This document shows, piece after piece, positions 33,234 to 42,725 of a stretch of 64,000 bases of DNA. How positions within the stretch are numbered: position 1 is the first letter of the stretch; each line of letters starts with the position of its first letter. This stretch comes from JAUWGC01 sp963753055 (GTDB taxonomy: Bacteria; Bacteroidota; Bacteroidia; Bacteroidales; B18-G4): assembly GCA_963753055.1 (NCBI GenBank), contig CAVWAP010000002.1, positions 62,001 to 126,000 of the forward strand, read 5' to 3'. The position numbers were made by a program, and so were the translations under genes. The notes under the pieces are model-generated. The model was not told the DNA's origin and ran no database searches. It worked only from the letters and a program-made list of their open reading frames with translations.

Positions 33234-34610
33234 ATGCAAAAAACTGAGGCCAGCATATTGATCATTGATGACGACAGGGATGTTTTGACTACGGCTCAAT
33301 TATTCCTGAAGCAGCTATTCACCTCTGTACGGGCGGAAAAAAACCCGGAGCATATTCTGCAGATCATGGCAGAGCAAAGATTCGATGTCATTTTGCTGGA
33401 CATGAATTTTAAAAAGGGGCTTAACGATGGCTCTGAAGGATTCTATTGGCTCGAGAAAATACTAAAGATAGATACTGATGTCGTTGTTGTATTTATCACA
33501 GCCTTTGGCGGTGTTGACCTGGCAGTGAGGGCAATAAAAGAAGGCGCATTTGATTTCATAGTAAAGCCATGGGAGAACGATAAATTATTGGCCTCAATAA
33601 ACTCGGCACTTCAGCTCAGGCGTTCAAAATACGAAACAGAAAAATATAAACACCGGCACCAGCAACTCTCCATTGATATTGACCGTGATTATAAGGTGGT
33701 TATTGGAAATTCCCTCCCCATGCAGAAAGTTTTCAACCTGGTTGAAAAGATTGCAGGTACAGATGCTGATGTGTTGATTCTGGGGGACAATGGAACAGGC
33801 AAGGAGCTTATAGCCCGGGAAGTTCACCGGCGCTCATCCAGGTCGAAAGAAGTATTTATTAAAGTTGACCTGGGCGCAATACATGAAAACCTTTTTGAAA
33901 GTGAGCTCTTTGGCCACCAAAAAGGTTCATACACTGACGCCATTGATAGTCGACCAGGCAGGTTTGAAATTGCTTCGGGAGGAACATTGTTTCTTGATGA
34001 GATAGGCAACCTGTCATTGCCTTTACAGGCAAAATTATTGTCTGTGATACAGAACCGTGAAGTATACCGTATAGGTTCAAACAAAGCTATTCCTATTGAT
34101 GTAAGATTGATTTGTGCTACCAACCGACCCCTGAACCAGATGGTCATTGAAAAGACGTTCAGGGAAGACCTGCTGTATAGGATCAATATGATGGAAATTC
34201 ATATTCCGTCTTTGCGTGAAAGATCCGGTGATATTGCCCTGATGCTAAATCATTTCCTTGAAATCTATAAGAGAAAATACAAAAAACCGGGCCTCAGGAT
34301 CTCAAAAAGTGCACATACAAGATTACAAAAATATCACTGGCCCGGTAATGTCAGAGAACTGGAAAATGCCATTGAAAGAGCTGTGATTTTAAGTGAGGGT
34401 ATGCTCCTGGGTTTTGGTGATTTTGCCACGGATTTATCAGTGAAAGTGAGTGACGGGCCTGCGGGCGACATGCTTGATCTCAGGGATATGGAGAAACGAT
34501 ACATCCTTAAGGCCATCAGTATGCATAAAGGAAATATGACCCGGGCAGCAAAGGACCTGGGCCTTACACGGTCAACATTATACAGAAAACTGGAGAAATA
34601 TGGCTTATAA
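33234..34610 (+). CDS. Sigma-54-dependent response regulator (NtrC family)
   Basis: 458 residues. Receiver 1-125 with IDDD 11-14, phospho-site D56 (VILLDMN), T89 and K111. AAA+ domain about 155-385: Walker A 184-191 (GDNGTGKE), sigma-54 contact loop GSYTDA 231-236 in place of GAFTGA (substitutions at this loop are common in Bacteroidota members), Walker B LFLDEIG near 252, arginine finger region FREDLLYRIN. A Fis-type HTH lies at the end (MTRAAKDLGLTRSTLYRKL). It activates sigma-54 promoters; the divergent permease gene has one with tandem upstream sites. The kinase gene overlaps its 3' end by 11 bases. Confidence 0.95.
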   Translation: MQKTEASILIIDDDRDVLTTAQLFLKQLFTSVRAEKNPEHILQIMAEQRFDVILLDMNFKKGLNDGSEGFYWLEKILKIDTDVVVVFITAFGGVDLAVRAIKEGAFDFIVKPWENDKLLASINSALQLRRSKYETEKYKHRHQQLSIDIDRDYKVVIGNSLPMQKVFNLVEKIAGTDADVLILGDNGTGKELIAREVHRRSSRSKEVFIKVDLGAIHENLFESELFGHQKGSYTDAIDSRPGRFEIASGGTLFLDEIGNLSLPLQAKLLSVIQNREVYRIGSNKAIPIDVRLICATNRPLNQMVIEKTFREDLLYRINMMEIHIPSLRERSGDIALMLNHFLEIYKRKYKKPGLRISKSAHTRLQKYHWPGNVRELENAIERAVILSEGMLLGFGDFATDLSVKVSDGPAGDMLDLRDMEKRYILKAISMHKGNMTRAAKDLGLTRSTLYRKLEKYGL

Positions 34611-35964
34611 AGGATACGCCCTGAATGTAAGCATTAGAATATTCCTGATCCTGGTCACGCTGACAGGTTCCGCCATTTCAATTTTATTGTTGAAATCCGA
34701 TCAGTTATTATTCACCTATCTCCTCATCCTGCTCATCTTAATCGCCCAGGTCATTGAGCTTATCAGGTATGTGCGGAGAACTAACATGGAACTTGCAAAT
34801 TTTCTGAAAGGGATTAAATCAAAGGATTTTCAAATGCATTACAGGCCGGAAGGAGAAAGCGGGTCGAAAAAAGAACTCTACCAGGCCTTTAATGAAATTG
34901 TTGGAGTGATGAATGAAATTAGCCTGGAAAAGAGAGCCCAATACCTTTTTTTAAAAAGATTGGTGGGGCAAATAGAAATCGGTATCCTTATATTGGATCC
35001 TTTGCTAAATATTGAACTTATCAATGATATGGCAGAGGACCTGCTGGATATTTCCGGCCCATCAAAATGGCAGCATATACATAAAAAAGCGCCTGAATTT
35101 TCCGAAGCAGTTAAGCAGATTCTCCCTGAGGGCAGAATATTGTTGGAATCCGGAAGGGATAAGCAAATGACAGACCTTGCTATTCAGGTGGCTTCGATCA
35201 AACTATTAGATGATCAATATACAATAATTGTTTTTCAAAATATAAGTAGCGAGGTTGATCAAAAAGTAAATGAAGCCTGGATTAAACTGATCAGGACCAT
35301 GAACCATGAGATTATGAATTCTGTTACACCGATCAGCTCCTTAACGGAAACCATCCTGATGATACTCAGAAATGATAACAATGAATACAAAAGCCCCGGA
35401 GAGCTTAATAAAGAGCAAATTGCAGATGTTATTGGATCGGTGGATACGATCAGGAAAAGAGGGCAAAACCTGCTGGCCTTTGTGAATGAATACCGGAAGT
35501 TGACCAAGATTCCAAAACCAAAAATCGAAAACATCCAGCTTCAGGATTTTATGGAAGAATTGCATCATTTAATGAAAGCAGAATTCGACAGGAACAATAT
35601 TCACTTTGAATTGAATATCGATCCTGTTGATTTGTGTGTTTCAGCCGATCCTGTTTTGTTGCAGCAGGTACTTCTAAATCTTATTAAAAATAGCATTGAA
35701 GCCTTAGGGGAAACAAAGGGAAAAGAAATTTCTGTTTGTGCTGGTACGGATATCAACTTAAAGCCAAACATTGAAGTCAGGGATAATGGACCAGGTATAG
35801 TAAAGGGATTGCAAAAGGAAGTTTTCGTTCCATTCTTTTCTACCAAAGATGGTGGATCCGGTATCGGGCTAAACCTGTGCAGGCAGATTATGCACCTGCA
35901 TGGAGGCTCTATCAATGTTTCTTCTGAACCCGGGCAAATGACGACATTTATGTTGAACTTTTAA
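34600..35964 (+). CDS. Sensor histidine kinase (NtrY-like)
   Basis: 454 residues. Two membrane helices (about 9-30 and 36-56) with almost no periplasmic loop between them, so the signal is probably sensed in the membrane or cytoplasm. A HAMP-like linker and a PAS-like region (about 112-215) follow. The dimerization box has phospho-acceptor H236 (TMNHEIMNSVTPI). The ATPase domain shows NLIKNSIEAL (N box), DNGPGI (G1), FFSTKDGGSGIGL (F and G2). It should phosphorylate D56 of the regulator encoded just upstream, with which it overlaps. The pair with a FtsX-type permease is a recurring Bacteroidota arrangement for envelope stress or peptide response; the actual signal is unknown. Confidence 0.93.
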   Translation: MAYKGYALNVSIRIFLILVTLTGSAISILLLKSDQLLFTYLLILLILIAQVIELIRYVRRTNMELANFLKGIKSKDFQMHYRPEGESGSKKELYQAFNEIVGVMNEISLEKRAQYLFLKRLVGQIEIGILILDPLLNIELINDMAEDLLDISGPSKWQHIHKKAPEFSEAVKQILPEGRILLESGRDKQMTDLAIQVASIKLLDDQYTIIVFQNISSEVDQKVNEAWIKLIRTMNHEIMNSVTPISSLTETILMILRNDNNEYKSPGELNKEQIADVIGSVDTIRKRGQNLLAFVNEYRKLTKIPKPKIENIQLQDFMEELHHLMKAEFDRNNIHFELNIDPVDLCVSADPVLLQQVLLNLIKNSIEALGETKGKEISVCAGTDINLKPNIEVRDNGPGIVKGLQKEVFVPFFSTKDGGSGIGLNLCRQIMHLHGGSINVSSEPGQMTTFMLNF

Positions 35965-35970
35965 CCTGTG

Positions 35971-35995
35971 ACCCCTGCCTTCGCAGGGGCAGGCC
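35971..35995. repeat. Palindromic repeat CCCCTGC-CTTC-GCAGGGG, copy 2
   Basis: Exact copy of 29648-29672, placed between convergent genes (kinase and the Tyr/Gly/Arg-rich protein). The hairpin could stop transcript decay, but it lacks the T-run of a standard terminator. Confidence 0.7.
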
Positions 35996-36003
35996 TGTGA
36001 TCC

Positions 36004-38199
36004 CTAGCGTCTTCTTCCGCCGCCGCCACGGCTGCCACCGCTTGGCCTGGATCCACTACTTGGCCTGGACTGGCTCTGGTTATAATTACGTTGCTGTGTA
36101 GAACCTTGCTGACGACTCTGGTGGTTACGGTTCATTTGTTGGTTGCTTCCCGAACGATTTTCCCAGCTATTTCCTGATCGTTGCTGCCAGTTACCGTTGT
36201 TATCCCTGCGTTGGACATTACCGTTGCGGTCGCTATATACATTATTGGGCTGATTTGATGGCCTGGTCTGGGCTCGGTTTTGGGCAGCCCCCTGGTTGAC
36301 TGAGCCGGCCTGGCGGCTGGTATTTCCCGCCCTGTTTCGTGCGGCATTTGACTGTGCAGCATTATTTCGAACCCCGGTGGATTGCACACCGTTGGATCGG
36401 TTGCGGTACACATTATTGGAAGCTGCACGCGTGCTGGAAGACCTGCTACCAGCCCTGTAACCAGCTCTTGCACCGGCAGAATAACCCCGGTTATACCCAT
36501 GCCGGTATCCGTGATGATAGCCCCGGTGATAGCCATGGCGATATCCGCCGCGATAACCCCGGGGTCCCCAATAGCCATATCCACCACCCATACGAACACT
36601 GAACCATCCATAGCTTACGCCAACCGAGAAGCCCCAGCCGGTCCATGGATTGTAATGGACACCAAAGCCCCAGGTGACAGGTCTTGGATAATAATAAGCC
36701 CCATACCAGGGCTGGTAATAATAACCGGTACCATAAACGACTACACCGCCATAAACATATGAGCAGGTATATCCCGGGGTATAGCCAACATAAACTACGG
36801 TAGGGGTATAATCGTAAACGTATACGTATTTCACATTATACACTGGTGATTCCGGTGGGATCTTATCCACCTCATCAGGCCGTTTAATGCTGACCTCATA
36901 GGGTCCGGTAGCTTTACTGGCCTCAAACCAGATGCCATCATCAACACAATAATAAGTGTTATCGATGAGCAAGACAGTCTTATCGCAGTTTACGGCATAA
37001 GCGACTGAAGTGCCATCAACCTTTTCAAATTTGGGATTACCATCATATTTGACTTTTACCGTTGCGGTGGCCCTGTCAACAGTTGCTGTTTGAGGGATGG
37101 TTTGCTCCAGCATAGCAGTCTTTGCTTCATCGGTTCCAGGGACACTGGACCGCACATTGGCCATGTCGCTTTCCGTTGGGATCTTGCTGAAGTCCTCCGG
37201 AAGGTCTTTTGGTTCGATAAACTGCCAGGAGCCATCTTTTAAGGTTTTAGATGCGTACCAGCGACCTGCAAGCAATACATAATAGTCCTGGGTGTTGATA
37301 TCCATTATGATATCACTCTCGGTGTTCTTCACGTAAAGAAGCGTTGTCTCATCGATCGGGGTATAATCAGGTTCACCATCAACCATTATCAATTCTGCAG
37401 GGATGGTGCTCACAATCAATTCGGGCGCTTCTGTCATGGCCATCATCACAGAATCTTCTTCTGCATCACTGTCTTCCATGACCTTATCGGCTAATTTACG
37501 AACTTTCTTGGGGGCCTTATCAATGGATTCCCAAGCATCAACAATAGCTGGTGATGAGTACCACCATTTCCCCCCTTTGATATAATATTTTCCGCTGCTG
37601 CTTTCTTTAATGATAAAAAAAGGTGTGTTCAACACGTATTGATAACCCTGTTCTTCTGTGTCTTTCAGGATAGGCTCCCCGTCAATATAAATAAGTATCG
37701 ATGGTACTGTACGGAAGTGTATTTGGGGGGCAGCATTGTTGAAGTTTTCAATTCGATCCTTTTCCTGCTCATTTACCTCGAGTCCGGCTAACAAGCGGTC
37801 GAGCGACATTTCAAGGTCCTTTGATTCCAAATCTTCTTCTATCAGTCGGGTGAAATGCTCGATCAGCTCATCATTCTTCACCTCAGGGAAATGGACCTTG
37901 TTAATATCTATGGATTTTAATAAAACCACACGATACTCCATATCCGTTTCCATAATGGCATCAAACCAGAGAGCGCCAAAAAACAATTTATCTTCTTTTG
38001 ACTTGACCGAAAGAGCCATTCGCCCGGAGAGCACATTGTTGTCAAATGATTCAAGCTGAGGTTGATATAAGGTGACGATGGTGTTTTCAATTTCCATTTC
38101 GCGGGGCCAGGTAAGCTTATTTTCTTCTTCCTCATCTGCCATCAGGAAAAGGGTGGAGACAAGGATAAAAAAGAATGTAAGCAGGGTATTTTTATACAT
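36004..38199 (-). CDS. Secreted protein with Tyr/Gly/Arg-rich and Asn/Gln/Arg-rich low-complexity tail
   Basis: 731 residues. Signal peptide to about residue 21. Residues 25-450 are an ordered part with repeated units ending in YYxxxxGxWY / KYYIKGGKWWYSS / DYYVLLAGRWYASK / TYYCVDDGIWFEA. Related proteins are found in many Gram-negative bacteria, sometimes labelled carbohydrate-binding, without proven function. Residues 455-560 are a Tyr/Val/Gly stretch (YVYGGVVVYGTGYYYQPWYG). Then come GYRHGY repeats and finally about 150 residues of Asn, Gln, Arg and Ser ending in GGGGRRR. No T9SS tail. The strongly basic, disordered end could bind polyanions such as polysaccharide or DNA in a matrix; this is inference. 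Confidence 0.75.
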   Translation of the reverse strand: MYKNTLLTFFFILVSTLFLMADEEEENKLTWPREMEIENTIVTLYQPQLESFDNNVLSGRMALSVKSKEDKLFFGALWFDAIMETDMEYRVVLLKSIDINKVHFPEVKNDELIEHFTRLIEEDLESKDLEMSLDRLLAGLEVNEQEKDRIENFNNAAPQIHFRTVPSILIYIDGEPILKDTEEQGYQYVLNTPFFIIKESSSGKYYIKGGKWWYSSPAIVDAWESIDKAPKKVRKLADKVMEDSDAEEDSVMMAMTEAPELIVSTIPAELIMVDGEPDYTPIDETTLLYVKNTESDIIMDINTQDYYVLLAGRWYASKTLKDGSWQFIEPKDLPEDFSKIPTESDMANVRSSVPGTDEAKTAMLEQTIPQTATVDRATATVKVKYDGNPKFEKVDGTSVAYAVNCDKTVLLIDNTYYCVDDGIWFEASKATGPYEVSIKRPDEVDKIPPESPVYNVKYVYVYDYTPTVVYVGYTPGYTCSYVYGGVVVYGTGYYYQPWYGAYYYPRPVTWGFGVHYNPWTGWGFSVGVSYGWFSVRMGGGYGYWGPRGYRGGYRHGYHRGYHHGYRHGYNRGYSAGARAGYRAGSRSSSTRAASNNVYRNRSNGVQSTGVRNNAAQSNAARNRAGNTSRQAGSVNQGAAQNRAQTRPSNQPNNVYSDRNGNVQRRDNNGNWQQRSGNSWENRSGSNQQMNRNHQSRQQGSTQQRNYNQSQSRPSSGSRPSGGSRGGGGRRR

Positions 38200-38367
38200 G
38201 GGAGATAGTTTTAAGGATTGGGGGTGTAAAGGTAGTGATTAAGTGATTGAGTAGATCGACAGGACTCATCTTTCATATCCTGAATATTTTATATTTTTAA
38301 TGGCTCTTACAAGAAGACTATTTCCTTTTAAAACAACATTGGCATTTAACAATTAATAATTATATAC

Positions 38368-39537
38368 ATGAAGAAATTTATTCCATCCTATCTAAGGATC
38401 AGCTCGGTAATACTGCTTGCTATTGCAGTTGCCTCATGTGGAGAAAAGAAACAGGAAGCGCCCCCCCCCCCTGATGTACCCGTAGTTGAGGTTATACAAA
38501 AGGATGTGCCTATATACCGCTCATTCGTTGGACAGGTATATGGCCATTCTGATATTCCAATCCGGGCCAGGGTTGCCGGTTTCCTGGAGGGTATTCACTT
38601 TGACGAAGGGCTGGGTGTTAAAAAAGGTCAGTTGCTCTACAGCATCGATCCTTCTGAATTTCAGTCAAAAGTTGCTACCCAGCAAAGCTATCTTGCGGAA
38701 GCGAAAACAGACCTGGCCAAAGCAAAAAGTGATCTTGACAGGATTGAACCGCTTGCCAGGATCAATGCAGTTAGCCAGAGTGACCTCGATGCTGCCCAGG
38801 CAAACTACGATGCATCGCTTTCCTATGTGGAGGCGCAGGAATCAAATCTTAGATTTGCAAACATTAATCTGAGTTATTGCTGGATCAAGTCCCCATTGGA
38901 TGGCATTATTGGCAAGACAAAGGCCCGGGTGGGTGAGTTTGTTGGAAAGGATCCCAACCCTGTTATCTTAAACACAGTATCTATCATTGATTCAATACGC
39001 GTTGAGTTTTACATTGCAGAAGCCCAGTATATTCGTTTAGCCAGGGAATCCAGGAGGATTAGAGAGTTTGATAATAGAAAAACCGTCAAAAGAGAGCCTG
39101 ACCTTAGGCTCATCCTTGCAGACGGTTCGACCTTCAAGTATAAAGGATACGTCAATTTTATTAACCGTGAGGTTGATCCGGAAACAGGTTCATTGCTTGT
39201 ACAGACTACTTTTCCAAACCCGGAATATTTATTGAGGCCGGGCCAATACGCCAAGGTTGTGATCAAATTGAAAGATGTGAAGGATGGATTATTAATTCCA
39301 CAGCGTTGTGTCATGGAGCTGCAGGGACAATATTCTGTTTATGTGGTCAATAATGAAAATAAAGTGGAGAGCAGGCAAATTGTTGCCGGAGAGACAATAG
39401 GTGATATGCTTCTGGTAAATGAAGGCCTTCAGGCTGGTGAAAAAGTTGTTATCGATGCGTTACAAAAGGTAGTTACCGGGATGGAAGTCAAGCCGGATAT
39501 AACTGTATTCGAAAGTCAATCTAACACACAATTCTAA
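38368..39537 (+). CDS. RND efflux membrane fusion lipoprotein
   Basis: 389 residues with lipobox AVASC24. AcrA/MexA layout: short proline-rich linker (PPPPP, encoded by an 11-C run), barrel-sandwich half IRARVAGFLEGI, a helical hairpin (about 105-165) contacting the outer-membrane factor, second half YCWIKSPLDGIIGKTKARVGEF, then beta-barrel and membrane-proximal domains. It bridges the inner-membrane pump and the TolC-type channel encoded next. Spacing to the pump gene is four bases, so all three genes form one operon. The substrate of the pump is unknown. Confidence 0.93.
   Translation: MKKFIPSYLRISSVILLAIAVASCGEKKQEAPPPPDVPVVEVIQKDVPIYRSFVGQVYGHSDIPIRARVAGFLEGIHFDEGLGVKKGQLLYSIDPSEFQSKVATQQSYLAEAKTDLAKAKSDLDRIEPLARINAVSQSDLDAAQANYDASLSYVEAQESNLRFANINLSYCWIKSPLDGIIGKTKARVGEFVGKDPNPVILNTVSIIDSIRVEFYIAEAQYIRLARESRRIREFDNRKTVKREPDLRLILADGSTFKYKGYVNFINREVDPETGSLLVQTTFPNPEYLLRPGQYAKVVIKLKDVKDGLLIPQRCVMELQGQYSVYVVNNENKVESRQIVAGETIGDMLLVNEGLQAGEKVVIDALQKVVTGMEVKPDITVFESQSNTQF
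38461..38471 (+). repeat. 11-C homopolymer within the fusion-protein gene
   Basis: Eleven consecutive C encode part of a proline run just behind the lipidation site. Gain or loss of one base would truncate the protein within a few codons, so the tract could switch the operon's first protein on and off. It is also a place where sequencing errors arise. Confidence 0.7.
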
Positions 39538-39541
39538 GATT

Positions 39542-42500
39542 ATGGCAGAAAACAAAGGAAATTTTTTCGTTCACCGGCCCATTGTCGCCATGGTCATTGC
39601 AATCGTAATTGTGATCGTTGGGACGGTATCATTGATCGGTCTGGCCATTGAACAATATCCAAATTTGACCCCACCCATTGTGGAAGTGAGGGGTACCTAT
39701 ACTGGTGCGAATGCAATAAATGTAGAAGAATCTGTAGCTACACCCCTGGAGCAGGAAATCAATGGTGTAGATAACATGATCTACATGAAATCGACCAATG
39801 CCAATGATGGCACCATGGTTATCCAGGTATCATTTGATGTAGGTACTGACCCTGATATGAACACCGTTTTAACCCAAAACAGGGTATCGGCTGCATCTGC
39901 AAAATTGCCGCCTGACGTAACCAAATATGGTGTTACAACCATAAAGTCATTGCCCAACATTATGTTGGCTATTACACTGACATCCGATGGAAGGTATGAC
40001 CAGGACTTTTTGGGCAACTATGCTTTGATCAATATTAAAGATCAGTTGGCCAGGGTTAAAGGTATTGGCCGGGTTGATGTGATGGGTGCTGCCAATTATT
40101 CAATGCGTATCTGGGTTAAACCCGATCGCCTGGCACAAATGGGCATGACTGTTCCTGAAATCGTGAATGCGATCAATGAACAGAATGTGATCGTTCCCGG
40201 AGGAAAATTTGGTGCTGAACCTGCACCACCCGGAACTGAATTTACCTATACTGTCAGATTGCCGGAGAGGTTTAACTCTGCTGAAGCATTTGAAGATATT
40301 GTTATCCGGACGAACCCTGATGGATCACAGGTAAAAATCGGCGACATAGCAACTGTTAACCTTGGAGTAGAAACCTATAATATGATTCCCCGGACAAACT
40401 CAAGAAACCTGTGCTATCATTGCACTCTACCAGTCTCCGGGATCAAATGCAGTTGAATTGGCCGAAAAGATCATCGCTGAAATGGACGAACTGGCAAAAA
40501 GTTTCCCTGAAAGTGTTACTTATGAGGTTGGACTTGATACTACGCTTCCGATTACAGCAGGAATAAAAGATATTGTAGTGACCTTAATTATTGCACTGGT
40601 CCTGGTGATATTGGTGGTATTTATTTTTATCCAGGACTGGCGGGCAACACTTATCCCCACCCTGGCTATTCCTGTATCCCTGATTGGTGCATTTATCTTT
40701 TTCCCGATGCTTGGATTTACCATCAATGTGTTATCACTCCTGGGGCTTGTTCTGGCCATCGGAATTGTGGTGGATGATGCCATTGTCGTTGTGGAAGCTG
40801 TGCAGGTGAATATTGCCAAAGGGCATGAATGCTAAAGAAGCAACCCTGGATGCCATGGCGAAAGTTACGGCCCCGGTTATTGCTACAACCCTTGTTTTAA
40901 TTGCAGTATTTATTCCTGTTGCCGGAATGGCCGGTATTACAGGAATTTTATATCAGCAGTTTGCAATCACTATTGTAGTTTCTGTAATTGTTTCATCAAT
41001 AAATGCACTTACACTTAGTCCTGCACTTTGTTCCATCCTGTTAAAGGAACCAAAACCGTATAAAGGTCCTTTGGGTTGGTTCTTTGGCAAGTTCAATAAA
41101 TGGATGGATAAGAGCACGGAATCATACATGAGTGTTACTAATATAGTAACGCGTAAGATTAAGCGAAGTGTAGTATTTATTGTGATCATGACCGTTGCAG
41201 CCGGTATTTTTGGAAGACTGGTGCCAGGTGGTTTTATCCCCGAAGAAGACATGGGGTACTTCTATGTAAATATCCAGTTGCCTGATGCTGCATCACTTCA
41301 AAGAACAAGTGTTATTTCTGGAACGATATTGAAGAAATCCTGCTGGAGTATCCTGAAGTTCAATTTGTACTGAATGCAACGGGCTATAGCATGCTTACAG
41401 GGTCCATGATCCCAAATAATGGATTTATGTTCGTCACCCTGAGGCATTGGTCGGAAAGAGATATCACCGTAAAGGAAATGATTGATAAAATAAATTTCCG
41501 GTTATCCAGGGAAATAAAAGGTGCCCAGGTTTTTGCTTTTGGCCCACCCGCCCTTCCCGGCCTTGGAAACGGTTCCGGGTTTAGCATGATGATACAGGAC
41601 AGGGCTGGTAATACACCTGAATACCTGTCTCAAAATGCCATGAAATTTATTAAAGCAGCCAATGCCCGGCCCGAAATCGGGAAGGCATTTACAACATTCC
41701 AGGCAACAGTACCTCAGCGGTATATGGATATTGATAAGGAAAAGGCACTTAAGCTTGGAATTAATTTGAATGACCTCTATTTAACCATTGGGGCTTTCAT
41801 GGGTGGTTCGTATGTAAATGACTTTACTCGCTTTGGAAGGCTGTACAAAACATATATCCAGGCTGAGCCCGAATACCGTGTAGATGAAAGGCAGATCAGT
41901 AATTTCTTTATTAAGAATAATGTGGGAAAAATGGTGCCTTTATCGACAATTGCTACTATTAAACCTATTGCCGGACCAGATTATACGACACGGTTTAACC
42001 TGTACAGGTCGGTTGAGGTTACAGGTGGGCCTGCTGCGGGATATACTTCGGTACAGGCCCGGAATGCCCTGAAGGAGGTTGCCGAAGCCGAATTGCCTGA
42101 TGACATGAGTTATACCTGGAATGCAATGTCATACCAGGAAGAAAAAGCATCCGGATCATTGGGATCATCCTGACTTTTTCACTGGTATTTGTATTCCTGA
42201 TTCTGGCAGCCCAGTATGAAAGCTGGTCGCTTCCATTCAGTATTTTAATGGGAACACCCTTTGCCATATTTGGTGCCCTTGTTTGCCCTCTGGGTTGGAA
42301 GGCTTATCAGCCCAACTTTCGAAAACAACATTTTTGCTCAGGTTTCCTTTGTGATGCTCATCGGTATGGCCGCAAAAAATGCCATTTTGATTGTTGAATT
42401 TGCGAACGAGGAATTTAAAAAAGGGCTTTCGCTTTTCGATGCAGCAATTAAAGCAGCGAAGTCAAGGTTCAGGCCTATTTTAATGACCGCCTTTTCTTTC

Positions 42501-42722
42501 ATCCTGGGTGTTTTCCCATTAGTTGTCGCATCAGGTACAGGTGCCGAGGCCAGAAAGGTAATGGGAGTAGCACTACTTGGGGGAATGACAGTTGCCACTT
42601 TCCTGGGCGTATTCCTGTATCCGATGTTATTTGTGTTTATTGGAAAATTAGCTGGATATGAAAAGAAAAGAGACCGATTACAGGCAGCTGAAGCCGCTAA
42701 TGTTAACGATAAAAATGATTAG
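39542..42722 (+). pseudogene. RND efflux pump gene (AcrB/HAE1 type) with five frameshifts
   Basis: The interval has the full length for an AcrB-type pump (about 1,060 codons) and nearly all its sequence: start HRPIVAMVIAI, porter domains, VVDDAIVVVEAV, the GGFIPEEDMG segment, MIGMAAKNAILIVEF and the final helices. The frame changes at about 40405-40415, at 40821-40823 (one extra G), at about 41318 (one base lost), at 42161-42163 (one base lost) and at 42282-42284 (one extra T). No other stop codon interrupts it. The protein between shifts is well conserved, so either the decay is very recent or the assembled sequence contains indel errors. Flanking operon genes are intact. Confidence 0.85.
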
Positions 42723-42725
42723 ACT

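Noticed and set aside
36132..36762. Long antisense frames opposite the Tyr/Gly/Arg-rich gene
   Set aside because: They arise from the biased codon composition of the repeats and have no protein features of their own.
42261..42284. Apparent ATG start of the last RND segment
   Set aside because: Homology shows that the preceding residues are read in another frame up to 42284; the ATG is out of frame with the pump and is not a gene start.
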